NCBI GenBank assembly: GCA_963716525.1
Contig: OY970315.1
Coordinates: 4,030,001-4,094,000 of the forward strand
Reading direction: 5' to 3'
Length of the DNA: 64,000 nucleotides
From: JBBREP01 sp963716525
GTDB lineage: Bacteria; Actinomycetota; Acidimicrobiia; IMCC26256; PALSA-610
Numbering within the stretch: the first letter of the stretch is position 1; each line of letters begins with the position of its first letter. This document shows, piece by piece, positions 8,477-17,598 of the stretch. A program made the translations under genes and the position numbers. The notes below the pieces were generated by a model that ran no database searches, was not told the origin of the DNA, and worked only from the letters and a program-made list of their open reading frames with translations.

Positions 8477-8980
8477 GTGATCGAGAACGGCCCCGGCACA
8501 GAGCGGGACGAGCGAGTGCTCGACGAGCTGCGCGGCCTCTACGAGCCACTGCGGCGCTTTGCCGCCGTCGTGGGGCGGCTCGACGTGGAACCCGACGACC
8601 TGGTGCAGGAGGCCTACGCCCGGTTCCTCGCCGGCGACCGGTCCGGCGTCGCCGACGCGGGCGCGTATCTGCGCCGCACGATCGTGAACCTCGCGAGCAA
8701 CGAGCGGCGGCGGATGCGACGGGCGGATGCCGCGGCGCAGCGCCTCGGCGCCGGTGACGATGGCGGCAAACGGCGCGACAGCTACCCCAGCGCGCTCGGC
8801 GACCTGCTCGCGCTCGATCCGCGCGACCGCGCGCTCCTCTATCTCGTCGACGTCGACGGCTACTCCGCGAAGGACGCCGCCGCGCTGGTCGGGATCAACG
8901 CCGCCGCGGCGCGCATGGCCCTCTCCAGGGGCCGGCGGGCGCTGCGCATCGCAATGGAAACGGAGTCGACCGATGTCTGA
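8477..8980 (+). CDS. ECF-type RNA polymerase sigma factor
   Basis: 167 residues. A sigma-70 region 2 is visible (DVEPDDLVQEAYARFLAG, then AYLRRTIVNLASNERRR), followed by a short linker and region 4 (ALLYLVDVDGYSAKDAAALV, then ARMALSRGRRALR). The GTG at 8477 is preceded by a GGGG-type ribosome site. Its stop overlaps the start of the next gene (ATGTCTGA), the usual arrangement for an ECF sigma factor and its membrane regulator. Confidence 0.9.
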   Translation: MIENGPGTERDERVLDELRGLYEPLRRFAAVVGRLDVEPDDLVQEAYARFLAGDRSGVADAGAYLRRTIVNLASNERRRMRRADAAAQRLGAGDDGGKRRDSYPSALGDLLALDPRDRALLYLVDVDGYSAKDAAALVGINAAAARMALSRGRRALRIAMETESTDV

Positions 8981-10814
8981 CCGCACTGGTCACAGCGCCC
9001 CGGGCGCGCCATGGGACGCGCTCGCACGCCGGGGTGAGCGCCGGGGTGCCGACGCGGTGCTGACCGCGGCCGTCGCCCGAGCGGAATCGGCAAGCGACGG
9101 CGTTCCCGTCGCCGACCTCGCGCCGCGCGACGGCTCGAAACGCGGTCGGCGGGGCCGGCGCACGTTCGGCATCGTCGGCATCGCCGCGCTGCTCGGCGCC
9201 GGCGGCTACGCGATCGCCGGGGTGCAGGGCAACGGAACCGGCGGCGACTCCCCCGCCGCAGTGGTGCAGCAGCTCGCCGATGCGATCGGCCACGAAGACG
9301 CGCTCGCCGCCGTCGCCGCGCTGGACCCGTCGGAGATCTCGACCTTGCAATCGACCGTCGGCAAGGCCGAGCACAAGGCGAAGGACACGAAGCTCGTCGA
9401 CTCCTCGAGCGCACCGTTCGCGGGCATCGACTTCTCGGTCAACGGGCTGCAGACGTCGGTGACCTCGCTTGCCGGCGGCGTTGCGAAGGTGACGCTGTCG
9501 GGTTCGATCTCGGCCAAGGTGAGCGCGGGCCAATTGTCGGAGGTGCTGCAGCGTGTCGCCGGCAACGCGCAGGGTTCGGTGAACCTCGCGCGGCTCGGCG
9601 CCAGCGGTGGTGCACCGTTCGTGGTGACGGTCGAGCGCGACGGCAAGTGGTACGTGAGCCCGATGTACACCGCGTTCGAGTACGTGCGGTCGGCGGAGAA
9701 CCTGCCGCCGGCCGACTTCGGCTCGGCCAACGCGTCGAAGCTCGGCGCGACCTCGCCCGACGGCGCGGTCGAGCAGCTGATCCGCGCGATCGGCGCGGGC
9801 GACTGGAACACGGTCGCGTCGCTCGCACCGCCCGACCAGTTCCCGCTCTACGAGTACCGCGCCGCGTTCGCGCAGCTGATGGGCAACTCGCTGGGGTCGG
9901 GGCAACACTTCACCGTCGATCACGTCGTCGCGACACCGCACGCCCACGGCACGAACGCGACGGTGGACGTCACCGCATCGGGCACATACCCCGGCACCGA
10001 CTACAGAACCGGCGCGCCGGCGACGGAACCGTGGAAGCTCGTCGACGGGTGCGTGACCGGCGACCAGTCGTACCAGAGCGCGAGGGGTGTCGTCGAAGGC
10101 GCGAGCTACCCCATCGGGAACCTCTGCCTGCTCGATCACGGCCCATTGCCGATCGGTTCGGGATTCGTGACGAGCGGTCCGACGCCGGTGCATGCCGTCG
10201 AGGAGAGTGGGCGCTGGTACGTGAGTCCCGTGGGCACCGCGCTCGACTACCTCGACCGCTGGGTTGCGAACTTCGACGACAACACGCTCGCAAGCCTGCT
10301 GCACCAGCCACTCATCGCGCCGGTGACCGGCCCACTCACGCTCGACCGCACCGTCAAGGTCGGTGCACCGGCCGACGCCGCACGCTTCGCGTACGTGCAA
10401 TTCGCGCATTACACGCTGCACGTCGACGGGCCCGCCGCCGTTGTGGTCGACACGCGCGGGAACATGCCGAACGCGCCGGCGGGAATCTCGGTCGGCTCGG
10501 CCTTCGCCACCAGCATTTACGGCCCGGACGGGCACATGCTCACGCCCGACAGCACGTGGACCCGCTATCACCTGCCCGCCGCCGGCACCTACGACGTGAT
10601 CACCGAGCGCGCCCCCTACGCGACGCTCACGGTGTGGCGGGCCGCGGATGCGCCGAAGGACGTGCCCACCGGTGAGCCCGGCTGCAATCCGACGCCGAAC
10701 GGTGGCGAGGAGTGCTACAGCAGCGGCAGCTCGTCGAGCTCGAGCTCCTCGACGTCCGTCCCGCCGGTCACGATCCAGGTGCGGCCGACCGTCACCGTGA
10801 CCACCGGCAAGTGA
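8973..10814 (+). CDS. Large single-pass membrane protein, possible anti-sigma partner
   Basis: 613 residues. A cytoplasmic N-terminus of about 60 residues with a basic KRGRRGRRTFG stretch is followed by one membrane segment (IVGIAALLGAGGYAIAGV) and a long extracellular part. Two repeated lobes begin PAAVVQQLADAIGHEDA and GAVEQLIRAIGAGDWNT, and each contains a KWYVSPM or RWYVSPV segment. The C-terminal tail is a Ser-rich low-complexity stretch and PPVTIQVRPTVTV. Translational coupling to the sigma factor suggests a sensing or anti-sigma role, but no zinc anti-sigma HxxxCxxC motif is visible. Confidence 0.75.
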   Translation: MSDRTGHSAPGAPWDALARRGERRGADAVLTAAVARAESASDGVPVADLAPRDGSKRGRRGRRTFGIVGIAALLGAGGYAIAGVQGNGTGGDSPAAVVQQLADAIGHEDALAAVAALDPSEISTLQSTVGKAEHKAKDTKLVDSSSAPFAGIDFSVNGLQTSVTSLAGGVAKVTLSGSISAKVSAGQLSEVLQRVAGNAQGSVNLARLGASGGAPFVVTVERDGKWYVSPMYTAFEYVRSAENLPPADFGSANASKLGATSPDGAVEQLIRAIGAGDWNTVASLAPPDQFPLYEYRAAFAQLMGNSLGSGQHFTVDHVVATPHAHGTNATVDVTASGTYPGTDYRTGAPATEPWKLVDGCVTGDQSYQSARGVVEGASYPIGNLCLLDHGPLPIGSGFVTSGPTPVHAVEESGRWYVSPVGTALDYLDRWVANFDDNTLASLLHQPLIAPVTGPLTLDRTVKVGAPADAARFAYVQFAHYTLHVDGPAAVVVDTRGNMPNAPAGISVGSAFATSIYGPDGHMLTPDSTWTRYHLPAAGTYDVITERAPYATLTVWRAADAPKDVPTGEPGCNPTPNGGEECYSSGSSSSSSSSTSVPPVTIQVRPTVTVTTGK

Positions 10815-11288
10815 CGCTCACTCGTCGGCACCTCGCCGACGCGGGCTTCATCGCCGGCGGCGCGCTCCTCATCGCCGAGCGCGTTCCTCCACTGGGTGCG
10901 CCGCGGCAACGGCTCAACGTTGCGCGGCCACGCGCTGATCGACGCGATCGAGTCACTGTCGCACGGCCACTCGAGCGCGGCGGTCACCGCGCTCACGCTG
11001 GGCTGGTACGCGATCCCGGCGTGCGGCGCGCTGGCGTGGATCGTGGTCGGCTTCGGCGACCCGAGAGGAGGCACGGGCCGTGCCGTCGCCACCGTCACGC
11101 TGCTGGTCACCGCGGCGATCGACGCCTACTTCTGGGTGAAGCTCGGCACCCGCGCCGGCCCGGGCGTCTACCTCTCCGCGCTCGGCGCCCTCTCCACATG
11201 CGTCGTTTGGGACCGCTATTTGGTACCCAAACGACGCATGGACAATTTGGACAGGCGTTACGTGCGGGGGATCTCGCGTTCCTCGTAG
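10811..11288 (+). CDS. Small membrane protein, frame-disrupted, C-terminus overlapping a palindrome copy
   Basis: Starts at a GTG overlapping the previous stop (GTGA). Residues 1-22 (LTRRHLADAGFIAGGALLIA) are in one frame and the rest (SAFLHWVRRGNG onward) in another, so a base is probably wrong near 10874-10885. The second part has two membrane segments (WYAIPACGALAWIVVGFG and AVATVTLLVTAAIDAYFW). The last 30 or so residues are encoded by palindrome copy 1 and the DNA beyond it, and the stop overlaps the convergent infB end by 31 bp. The palindrome may have displaced the original stop. Function is not recognised; it is in an operon with the sigma factor. Confidence 0.6.
11198..11239 (+). repeat. 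42-nt palindrome, copy 1 (form A)
   Basis: Arms ATGCGTCGTTTGGG and CCCAAACGACGCAT (14 bp, perfect) around a 14-nt centre. The inner ACC/GGT pairs extend the stem with one bulged T. Form A means the centre reads ACCGCTATTTGGTA on the plus strand. This copy lies at the convergent end between the small membrane protein and infB. Confidence 0.97.
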
Positions 11289-14050
11289 GTCTCGATCACG
11301 TCCCCGGGCTTCAAGTCCTGGAAGTTCTCGAGGCCGATACCGCACTCGAAGCCGTCGCGCACCTCGCGCACGTCCTCCTTGAACCGCTTGAGCGACGCGA
11401 TCTGACCGTTCCAGATCACCACGCCCTCGCGCAGGAAGCGCACCTTCGAACCCCTCGTGATCACGCCGTTCTGCACGTAGCAACCGGCGATCGCGCCGAC
11501 GCGCGGGATGCGGAAGATCTCGCGCACCTCGGCGTCGCCGGTGACCACTTCCTGGAACTCCGGCTTGAGCATGCCGACGAGCGCGTTGTTCACGTCTTCC
11601 AGCAGGCCGTAGATCACCTCGTAGAGCCGGACGTCGACCGACTCCTTCTCGGCGTGCTCGCGGGCCTTACGGTCGGGGCGCACGTTGAAGCCGATCACGG
11701 TGGCATTCGACACCGCCGCGAGGTCGATGTCGCTCTCGGTGATACCGCCCACACCGCGGTGCACGAACGACAGGCGCACCTCGTCGTGCGTCTGGTCGAC
11801 CTTGCGCAACGCTTCGGTGACGGCCTCGAGCGAACCCTGCACGTCGGCCTTCAGGATCAGGTTCAGCGTGGCGACCTCGCCGCGCTGCACCATCGCGAAG
11901 ATGTCCTCGAGGCGGGCGCCGCCGCCGAGCGTCTCACGGTGCACCAGCCCCGCGGTGCGCCGCCGCCGGGCCCGGGCCTCGGCCACCGTGCGGGCGACCT
12001 TGTCGGACGGCGCGCTGCGCAGCTCGTCGCCGCCCACCGGCACGTCGTCGAGCCCCAGCACCTCGACCGGCTTCGACGGCCCGGCCTCGCTGACCGTGTT
12101 GCCGTTCTCGTCGAACATCGCGCGCACCCGACCCCATGCCGGGCCGGCCACGACGGTGTCACCGACACGCAGTGTGCCTTCCTCGACCAGCACCGTCGAC
12201 ACGGGGCCGCGGCCCTGGTCGAGGTGGGCCTCGAGCACCACCGCGCGCACGTTGCGCTCGGGGTTCGCGACGAGGAGCTGGTTGCCGTCCTCGTCGGTGA
12301 GCTCGATGTCGGCGGTGTCGATGATCGCCTCGAGCAACGCGTCGATCCCCTGCCCGGTCTTCGCGGCCACGTCGACGACGGTCGTCTCGCCGCCGTAGTC
12401 CGACGGCGTGAGGTCGTACTCGGTGAGCTGCGTGCGGACCTTCGTGGCATCGGCGTCCTCGCGGTCGACCTTGGTGACCGCGACGACGATCGGCACCTCG
12501 GCCGCCTTGGCGTGGTTGATCGCCTCGACCGTCTGCGGCATCACACCGTCGTCGGCGGCCACGACGAGCACCGCGATGTCGGTGACCTGCGCGCCGCGCT
12601 TACGCATCGCGGTGAAGGCCTCGTGGCCCGGCGTGTCGATGAACGTGAGGGCGCGGCCGTTGTGCTCGGTCTGGTAGGCGCCGATGTGCTGGGTGATGCC
12701 CCCCGCCTCGCCCGAGACGACGTTGGCGTGGCGGATCCGGTCGAGGAGCGTGGTCTTGCCGTGGTCGACGTGACCGAGCACCGTGATGATCGGCGGGCGC
12801 GCCTGCAGCAGGCTCGGGTCCTCGTCCTCGTCGTCCTCGTCGGCCGTGAGGAGCGCCATGAGCTCGATCTCTTCCTCGCTGCCGGGCTCGACGACGAGCA
12901 CTTGCGCACCGAGCGACTCGGCGATCAGCTCGATCATCTCGTCGGAGAGCGAGGCGGTGGCCGTGACCATCTCGCCGGCGTCGAACAGCAGCCGCACGAG
13001 GTCGGCCGGCCGGCGGTTCAGCCGCGGCGCGTAGTCCTGGATCGAGATGCCGCGCGGCACCACGATCTCGCCCTCGGGAACCGGGGCGTCGTGTGGCGTG
13101 AGCGTGAGGCTCTGTTGGAGCTCGCTCTCGTCGAAGTCGCGACGCCGCTTCTTGCGCCGAGACGGCCGCCTCCCGCCGCCACGGGGACCACCACGGCCTC
13201 CGGGACCGCCGGGACCGCCGCCGCCACCGGGACGGCCGGCGCCACCGCCGCCACCACCGAAACCGCCACGACCGGCACCGCCACCACCGCCACCACTGAA
13301 GCCGCCGGGACGGCCGGCACCGCCACCACTGAAGCCGCCGGGACGACCGCCGGTGCCCGCGCCGGTTCCGGTGCGAGCCCCGCCGGGCGCACCGCGTGCG
13401 CCGAAGTTGCGCGGACCGGGCGGCGGCGGCGTGCGCCGCCCACCCATGCCGGGCGGCGGCGGGATGATCTTGCCGCTCCCCGAACGCAGCGGCTGGCGCG
13501 GCGGCGACGGGGGCGGCGCGCCGATCGACGGGCCGCTGCGGGCCGCCGGCGCCTCACGCTCGCGGGGCGCGGGCCGCTCGACGATCGGTGGCGGCGCGGG
13601 GATGCCGCCGGTGGAACGCACCGCGCTCTTCGACCGCTCGATGCGCTGGCTCGGCTCGGCGACGACCGGCGCGGCGGGCGCCTCCGCGGCCACCTGCTGC
13701 TCGGGCGTGCTGATCGGTGCCGCTGCCGGCGCCTCCGGAGCCGGGGCGGGGGCCGGGGCCGGGGCCGCGACCGGCGCGGGCGCGGGCGCGCCGACGGTCA
13801 CCTCGGCCGCGACCCGCTGCGGGTCCGGCTCGGGAGCCGGAGCCGGGGCCGGGGCCGGTTCGGGCTCCGGCTCGCGCTTCAAGCCCTTGGCGTCGGCAAG
13901 ACGGCGGACGCGGTCGGCCGAGGGCTCGTCGATGCTCGATGAATGGCTCTTCACGCCGAGCTTCAGCTCAGCGGCAAGATCCATGATGATCGGGTTCTCG
14001 ACACCGAGCTCTCGCGCAAGCTCGTAGACCCTGATCTTCTTCGTTGCCAA
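11258..14050 (-). CDS. infB: Translation initiation factor IF-2
   Basis: 930 residues. The GTPase delivers fMet-tRNA to the 30S subunit. The N-terminal IF2_N module (IRVYELARELGVENPIIM) is followed by a long Pro/Ala- then Gly-rich disordered region (about 60-300), a second IF2_N-like segment, the G domain (GHVDHGKTTLLDRI, DTPGHEAF, VAVTKVD) at about 425-590, and beta-barrel/C-terminal domains ending in VIETYEEREIPRT. The low-complexity N-terminus is typical of high-GC actinobacteria. ylxR, nusA and rimP lie upstream on the same strand. Confidence 0.98.
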   Translation of the reverse strand: MATKKIRVYELARELGVENPIIMDLAAELKLGVKSHSSSIDEPSADRVRRLADAKGLKREPEPEPAPAPAPAPEPDPQRVAAEVTVGAPAPAPVAAPAPAPAPAPEAPAAAPISTPEQQVAAEAPAAPVVAEPSQRIERSKSAVRSTGGIPAPPPIVERPAPREREAPAARSGPSIGAPPPSPPRQPLRSGSGKIIPPPPGMGGRRTPPPPGPRNFGARGAPGGARTGTGAGTGGRPGGFSGGGAGRPGGFSGGGGGGAGRGGFGGGGGGAGRPGGGGGPGGPGGRGGPRGGGRRPSRRKKRRRDFDESELQQSLTLTPHDAPVPEGEIVVPRGISIQDYAPRLNRRPADLVRLLFDAGEMVTATASLSDEMIELIAESLGAQVLVVEPGSEEEIELMALLTADEDDEDEDPSLLQARPPIITVLGHVDHGKTTLLDRIRHANVVSGEAGGITQHIGAYQTEHNGRALTFIDTPGHEAFTAMRKRGAQVTDIAVLVVAADDGVMPQTVEAINHAKAAEVPIVVAVTKVDREDADATKVRTQLTEYDLTPSDYGGETTVVDVAAKTGQGIDALLEAIIDTADIELTDEDGNQLLVANPERNVRAVVLEAHLDQGRGPVSTVLVEEGTLRVGDTVVAGPAWGRVRAMFDENGNTVSEAGPSKPVEVLGLDDVPVGGDELRSAPSDKVARTVAEARARRRRTAGLVHRETLGGGARLEDIFAMVQRGEVATLNLILKADVQGSLEAVTEALRKVDQTHDEVRLSFVHRGVGGITESDIDLAAVSNATVIGFNVRPDRKAREHAEKESVDVRLYEVIYGLLEDVNNALVGMLKPEFQEVVTGDAEVREIFRIPRVGAIAGCYVQNGVITRGSKVRFLREGVVIWNGQIASLKRFKEDVREVRDGFECGIGLENFQDLKPGDVIETYEEREIPRT

Positions 14051-14068
14051 AACCGATCGCTACCTTCG

Positions 14069-14353
14069 TCACCTCGGAGGGCCGCCGGGGCGGCCGCTCT
14101 CGTCAAACAGTCTCGCGCGCAGGTCCTCGACGTCCAGAGACGTGAAGTCGGCCCGCAGCGCCCGGGCGAGCGCACCTCGCCGGATTGCCGTGTCGAAACA
14201 CTCGGATGAGCACAACCACGCGCCGCGGCCGGGAGCTTCCCGACCGACGCCGACGCGGCCGTGCGCGTCGCGTGCGCAGCGCCGCCAACCGCAACCTGGG
14301 GTCACGGTGGTACGGCAGCCGACGCACGTGCGCCGCCGCTCGCGCGCTGTCAC
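14069..14353 (-). CDS. ylxR: YlxR (DUF448) RNA-binding protein
   Basis: 94 residues. The N-terminal signature RRTCVGCRTTV and GRGAWLC...CFDTAIRRGALARAL identify the DUF448 family, known in some firmicutes to bind RNase P RNA. The start is a GTG overlapping the nusA stop (GTGA), and infB follows after 18 bp, so nusA-ylxR-infB is one operon. Confidence 0.93.
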   Translation of the reverse strand: MTARERRRTCVGCRTTVTPGCGWRRCARDAHGRVGVGREAPGRGAWLCSSECFDTAIRRGALARALRADFTSLDVEDLRARLFDESGRPGGPPR

Positions 14354-15621
14354 CCGTCTACGTCACCACCCCCGCTCGCACCCTCGGCCAGCGCCACGTC
14401 GTCGGCGCTCACCGCGTCGCCGACCGAGTCGCTCACCTCGAGCACGGTATCGGCCGCGCCGGTGCCGTCGTTGGCCTCCGCGACCGCTTCCACCGCGTCG
14501 CTGATGTCGTTGGCCTCGGGCGCCAGCGGCACGATGCCCGCGTAGCCGGCCTCGGCCGCCGAGATCACGTCGCCGCCCTCGGCGGGCTGCCACACGAGCT
14601 TGCCTTCGACCTCGATCCATTCGCCCTCGGCGAAGTCGCCTGACTCCTCCTCGGCGAGCTGGGTCTCGCTCTTGATGTCGACCCGCCAGCCGGTGAGGCG
14701 GGCGGCGAGGCGGGCGTTCTGGCCCTCCTTGCCGATCGCGAGCGACAGCTGGAAGTCGGGCACGATGACCTCGGCGATGCCGGTGTCTTCGTGGATCCGA
14801 ACCTCCTTCACCTTCGCGGGGGCGAGCGCCTTCATCACGAAGTCGGTGGGGCTGTCGGTGTAGGGGACGATGTCGACCTTCTCGCCGTGCAGCTCGGTGA
14901 CCACCTGGCGCACACGCATGCCGCGCGCGCCGACGCACGCGCCGACCGGGTCGACGTTCGAGTCGTTCGACGCGACCGCGATCTTCGTGCGATGACCGGG
15001 CTCGCGCGCGCACGCGCGGATCTCGATGACGCCGTCGATCAGCTCGGGCACTTCCAGCTCGAACAGGCCCTTCACGAGGCCGGGGTGGGTGCGCGACACC
15101 ACGATCTGCGGGCCCTTGGCGGTGCGCCGCACCTCGACGATGTACGCCTTGCAGCGGCTGCCGTGGTCGTAGCGCTCGTTCTGCACCTGCTCGGCCTGCG
15201 GCAGCAGCGCCTCGACCCGGCCGAGGTCGAGCAGCGTGTAGCGCGAGTCGGTCTGCTGCACGATGCCCGTGACGATCTCGCCCTCGCGGCCCGCGAACTC
15301 CTCGTACTTGCGGTCGCGCTCCACCTCACGGATGCGCTGGGTGATCACCTGCTTGGCAGTCTGCGCGGCGATGCGACCGAAATCCTTCGGCGTGTCGTCC
15401 CACTCGCGGGTGATCGTGCCTTCCTCGTCGAGCTCGAGCGCGATCACCCGGATCTCGCCGGAGTCGGGGTCGATCTCGACCTCGGCCTCCTCGGCCGCGT
15501 TCGGCAGCCGCTTGTAGGCGGTGACGAGCGCGTTCGCGAGCGCGAGCAAGAGGTCTTCCTCGGAGATGCCCCGTTCCACGGCGAGCGCGCGCAGGGCCTC
15601 CATCATGTCGGGGTTTGTCAT
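14350..15621 (-). CDS. nusA: Transcription termination/antitermination protein NusA
   Basis: 423 residues. N-terminal RNAP-binding domain (residues 1-125), S1 domain (EGEIVTGIVQQTDSRYTLLD), KH1 (VDPVGACVGARGMRVRQV) and KH2 (LAIGKEGQNARLAARLTGW). The tail after KH2 is acidic and lacks the gammaproteobacterial AR repeats, as in actinobacteria. The ATG (MTNPDMMEALRAL) overlaps the rimP stop by 4 bp. Confidence 0.97.
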   Translation of the reverse strand: MTNPDMMEALRALAVERGISEEDLLLALANALVTAYKRLPNAAEEAEVEIDPDSGEIRVIALELDEEGTITREWDDTPKDFGRIAAQTAKQVITQRIREVERDRKYEEFAGREGEIVTGIVQQTDSRYTLLDLGRVEALLPQAEQVQNERYDHGSRCKAYIVEVRRTAKGPQIVVSRTHPGLVKGLFELEVPELIDGVIEIRACAREPGHRTKIAVASNDSNVDPVGACVGARGMRVRQVVTELHGEKVDIVPYTDSPTDFVMKALAPAKVKEVRIHEDTGIAEVIVPDFQLSLAIGKEGQNARLAARLTGWRVDIKSETQLAEEESGDFAEGEWIEVEGKLVWQPAEGGDVISAAEAGYAGIVPLAPEANDISDAVEAVAEANDGTGAADTVLEVSDSVGDAVSADDVALAEGASGGGDVDG

Positions 15622-16178
15622 GACCGCGTCGTCTCCTTCACGCGCGCGTTCGCGCCCGGCTTGGTGCGGCCGGGCCGCGGTGCAGGCCCCCAGTCGAAGA
15701 CGGTGCGCGCGGCGATCACGTCGTCGTACGCGATGACGAGCTCGGTGCCGTGCTCGTCGAGGATCGTGATCGTGTGTTGCGTGCGCTCGGTGCGGTCGGT
15801 GCGGTCGGTGTGGTGGGTGCCGGCGAGCCGGCCGCGGACGCGGGTGGCGGCGCCCGACTCGTCGCGGTACTTCACGCTGACGTCGACGCCGACGGCCGCG
15901 CGGAAATGCTCGGGTCGGGACAGCTTGCGCTCGAGGCCGGGGCTCGACACCTCCAGCTGGAACGCGCCGGTGACGGCCTCCTCGACCGCGTGCTCGACCG
16001 CATGCGTCGCGTCGGACAGCACCTCCAGATCGATGCCCGTGCCGTCGGGCCGCTGGACGCTGATCCGCACCACGCGGGCCCGGCCGCTGCCGGTGAGCTC
16101 CACGTCGTACACCTCGAGCCCGAGGGGTGCCACGAGCGGCGCGGCGGCGGCGCGCAGGGCGTCCAGATCGACAGTCAT
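15618..16178 (-). CDS. rimP: Ribosome maturation factor RimP
   Basis: 186 residues from ATG 16178, which is preceded by GAGGAGG; the frame is open further upstream but without similarity. The N-terminal domain has PLGLEVYDVELTGSG and VVRISVQRPDG, with LEVSSPGLERKLSRPEHF before the C-terminal SH3-like domain. A short repeat-coded insert, TDRTDRTERT, interrupts the C-terminal domain. It works in 30S assembly and heads the rimP-nusA-ylxR-infB operon. Confidence 0.94.
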   Translation of the reverse strand: MTVDLDALRAAAAPLVAPLGLEVYDVELTGSGRARVVRISVQRPDGTGIDLEVLSDATHAVEHAVEEAVTGAFQLEVSSPGLERKLSRPEHFRAAVGVDVSVKYRDESGAATRVRGRLAGTHHTDRTDRTERTQHTITILDEHGTELVIAYDDVIAARTVFDWGPAPRPGRTKPGANARVKETTRS

Positions 16179-16280
16179 CGCGCGCACCTCCTCGTGGGCT
16201 CGGACTCGGGTTCTTGGCTTGTGGTGCCGGCGGCGGCCGGCGTCCTGGCTCGGGTTCGCGGCTGCCGGCGCAGCGCCGAC

Positions 16281-16309
16281 AACAAAGAACGTGGGCACAA
16301 GGCCCACGT
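16281..16309 (-). terminator. Hairpin with T-rich tail in the rimP leader
   Basis: ACGTGGGC and GCCCACGT pair perfectly (8 bp, 5-nt loop). On the minus strand the stem is followed by TTCTTTGTTGT. It is 103 bp upstream of the rimP start and downstream of the sulfotransferase stop at 16392. It may terminate the sulfotransferase transcript or attenuate the nusA operon. The remainder of 16179-16391 shows no gene. Confidence 0.55.
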
Positions 16310-16391
16310 CCGCCAGCGGTACGACCCGCAACCAGGGACTCGAACGGGCTCTAAGAGTACCAGAGGAGCGCCGAAATTGCCCGCGCCGTGG

Positions 16392-17420
16392 CTACTTGCC
16401 GAGGCGCCGTTTCACCATCGTGAACGGGTTGCCGATCTGGCGGGCGTTCATCACACCGGCCACACCCAGCTTCACCGGCAACGCGCCGTACCAGCCGAGC
16501 TTGCCGAGCAACGCGTCGCCGGGCGCGGCGGGCGCGTAGCCGTGGCGCTGCATGGCGTCGCCCGCGACCGCCTCGCACATCGCGATCTCGGCGTTCGACA
16601 GCCCACCCCGGGTTCGCCACGCTTCGGCCACGTCGCCGCGCAGACCGCGCGCACCGGGTTCGTCGGACGCGAGCGACGAGCTCTCCTGGGGCACATCGAG
16701 CATCTCGGGCGTGAACTCGACGCCGCAGTGCGCGGCCACCGCCGCCACCTGGCGCTCGGGCTCGCCGAGGAGGTCCTCGAACCGGACCGTGAGGAGCCGG
16801 CGGTCGTCGACCGCGTCGGCCGCGTCGACTGCGCCCTTCCAGATGCGGGCGGTCACGAGCGGGTGGTAGTTCGACCAGCTGCGCACGACCTCCGAGCGGG
16901 GAAGCGCCGACTCGCCGAGCGAGCGGCGGCGCCACTTGTTCTTCTGCGAGAGCAGAACGGCACGGGGGTCGCGCACCATGTTGACGATGCGGGCGTCGGG
17001 GAACGCACGCAGGATGTCGCGGATGTAGAACACGTTCCGTGGTGTCTGGTCGCAGGCGATCTCGCCGCCCCGCCGGCGGGCGTCGACCGCGAGGAACTCG
17101 CCGTAGACCGCGAGCGGCGACACGCGGCCGCTGCCGTTGACGACGCCCACGATCTGCTCGGCTTCGTTGCGGAAGTCGCTCGCCGTGCCCTGCCGGTAGA
17201 AGAGGCCCTTGTGCTGGGTGTGCACGAGGCGCGCCGCGAGCTCGACGGCATCGTCGTGCGAGAGCGTGTCGGGATCGCTGCCCGGCGTGTAGAGGCGCTC
17301 GAAGAAGTGCACCTCGGCGAGTGCGCGTACCGGGCCGCTGCGGCTGACGACGCGGCTCATCAGCGTGGTGCCGCTACGGCTCGCGCCGACGACGAAGATC
17401 GGCCCGATCACGTGGGTCAC
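16392..17420 (-). CDS. Sulfotransferase family protein
   Basis: 342 residues from GTG 17420; a GTG at 17411 is also possible. The PAPS 5'-phosphosulfate loop is IFVVGASRSGTTLMSRV near the N-terminus, and the 3'-phosphate region is visible as ARIVNMVRDPRAVLLSQ. It probably transfers sulfate from PAPS to a glycan or lipid; the acceptor is unknown. The frame is open through palindrome copy 2, whose own ATG (17504) is in frame and would add 28 residues starting MRRLGPLFGTQTTH. A second sulfotransferase-type gene with a similar C-terminus was not seen nearby. Confidence 0.85.
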   Translation of the reverse strand: MTHVIGPIFVVGASRSGTTLMSRVVSRSGPVRALAEVHFFERLYTPGSDPDTLSHDDAVELAARLVHTQHKGLFYRQGTASDFRNEAEQIVGVVNGSGRVSPLAVYGEFLAVDARRRGGEIACDQTPRNVFYIRDILRAFPDARIVNMVRDPRAVLLSQKNKWRRRSLGESALPRSEVVRSWSNYHPLVTARIWKGAVDAADAVDDRRLLTVRFEDLLGEPERQVAAVAAHCGVEFTPEMLDVPQESSSLASDEPGARGLRGDVAEAWRTRGGLSNAEIAMCEAVAGDAMQRHGYAPAAPGDALLGKLGWYGALPVKLGVAGVMNARQIGNPFTMVKRRLGK

Positions 17421-17462
17421 GCTATGTGTGATCGGCAGCCTCCCGACCCGCTTCACCCCCAC

Positions 17463-17504
17463 ATGCGTCGTTTGGGTACCAAATAGCGGTCCCAAACGAC
17501 GCAT
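17463..17504 (-). repeat. 42-nt palindrome, copy 2 (form B)
   Basis: The same 42 nt as copy 1 in the opposite orientation (centre reads TACCAAATAGCGGT on the plus strand). It sits between the DNA ligase stop and the sulfotransferase start, two tandem minus-strand genes. GC-rich direct repeats (two GCCGCAGGGGTGTGGC units) follow at 17535-17575. Confidence 0.97.
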
Positions 17505-17598
17505 GGTGCGCCGAGGGGGGCGCCGCCGCCGGGGGGCGCCGCCGCAGGGGTGTGGCGCCGCAGGGGTGTGGCGCAGCGGCGGGGCGGGGCGGCGGGGC

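Noticed and set aside
16310..16365. Possible tRNA near GTTCGAGTCC on the minus strand
   Set aside because: The T-loop-like string has no matching 5-bp stem, acceptor stem or anticodon arm.
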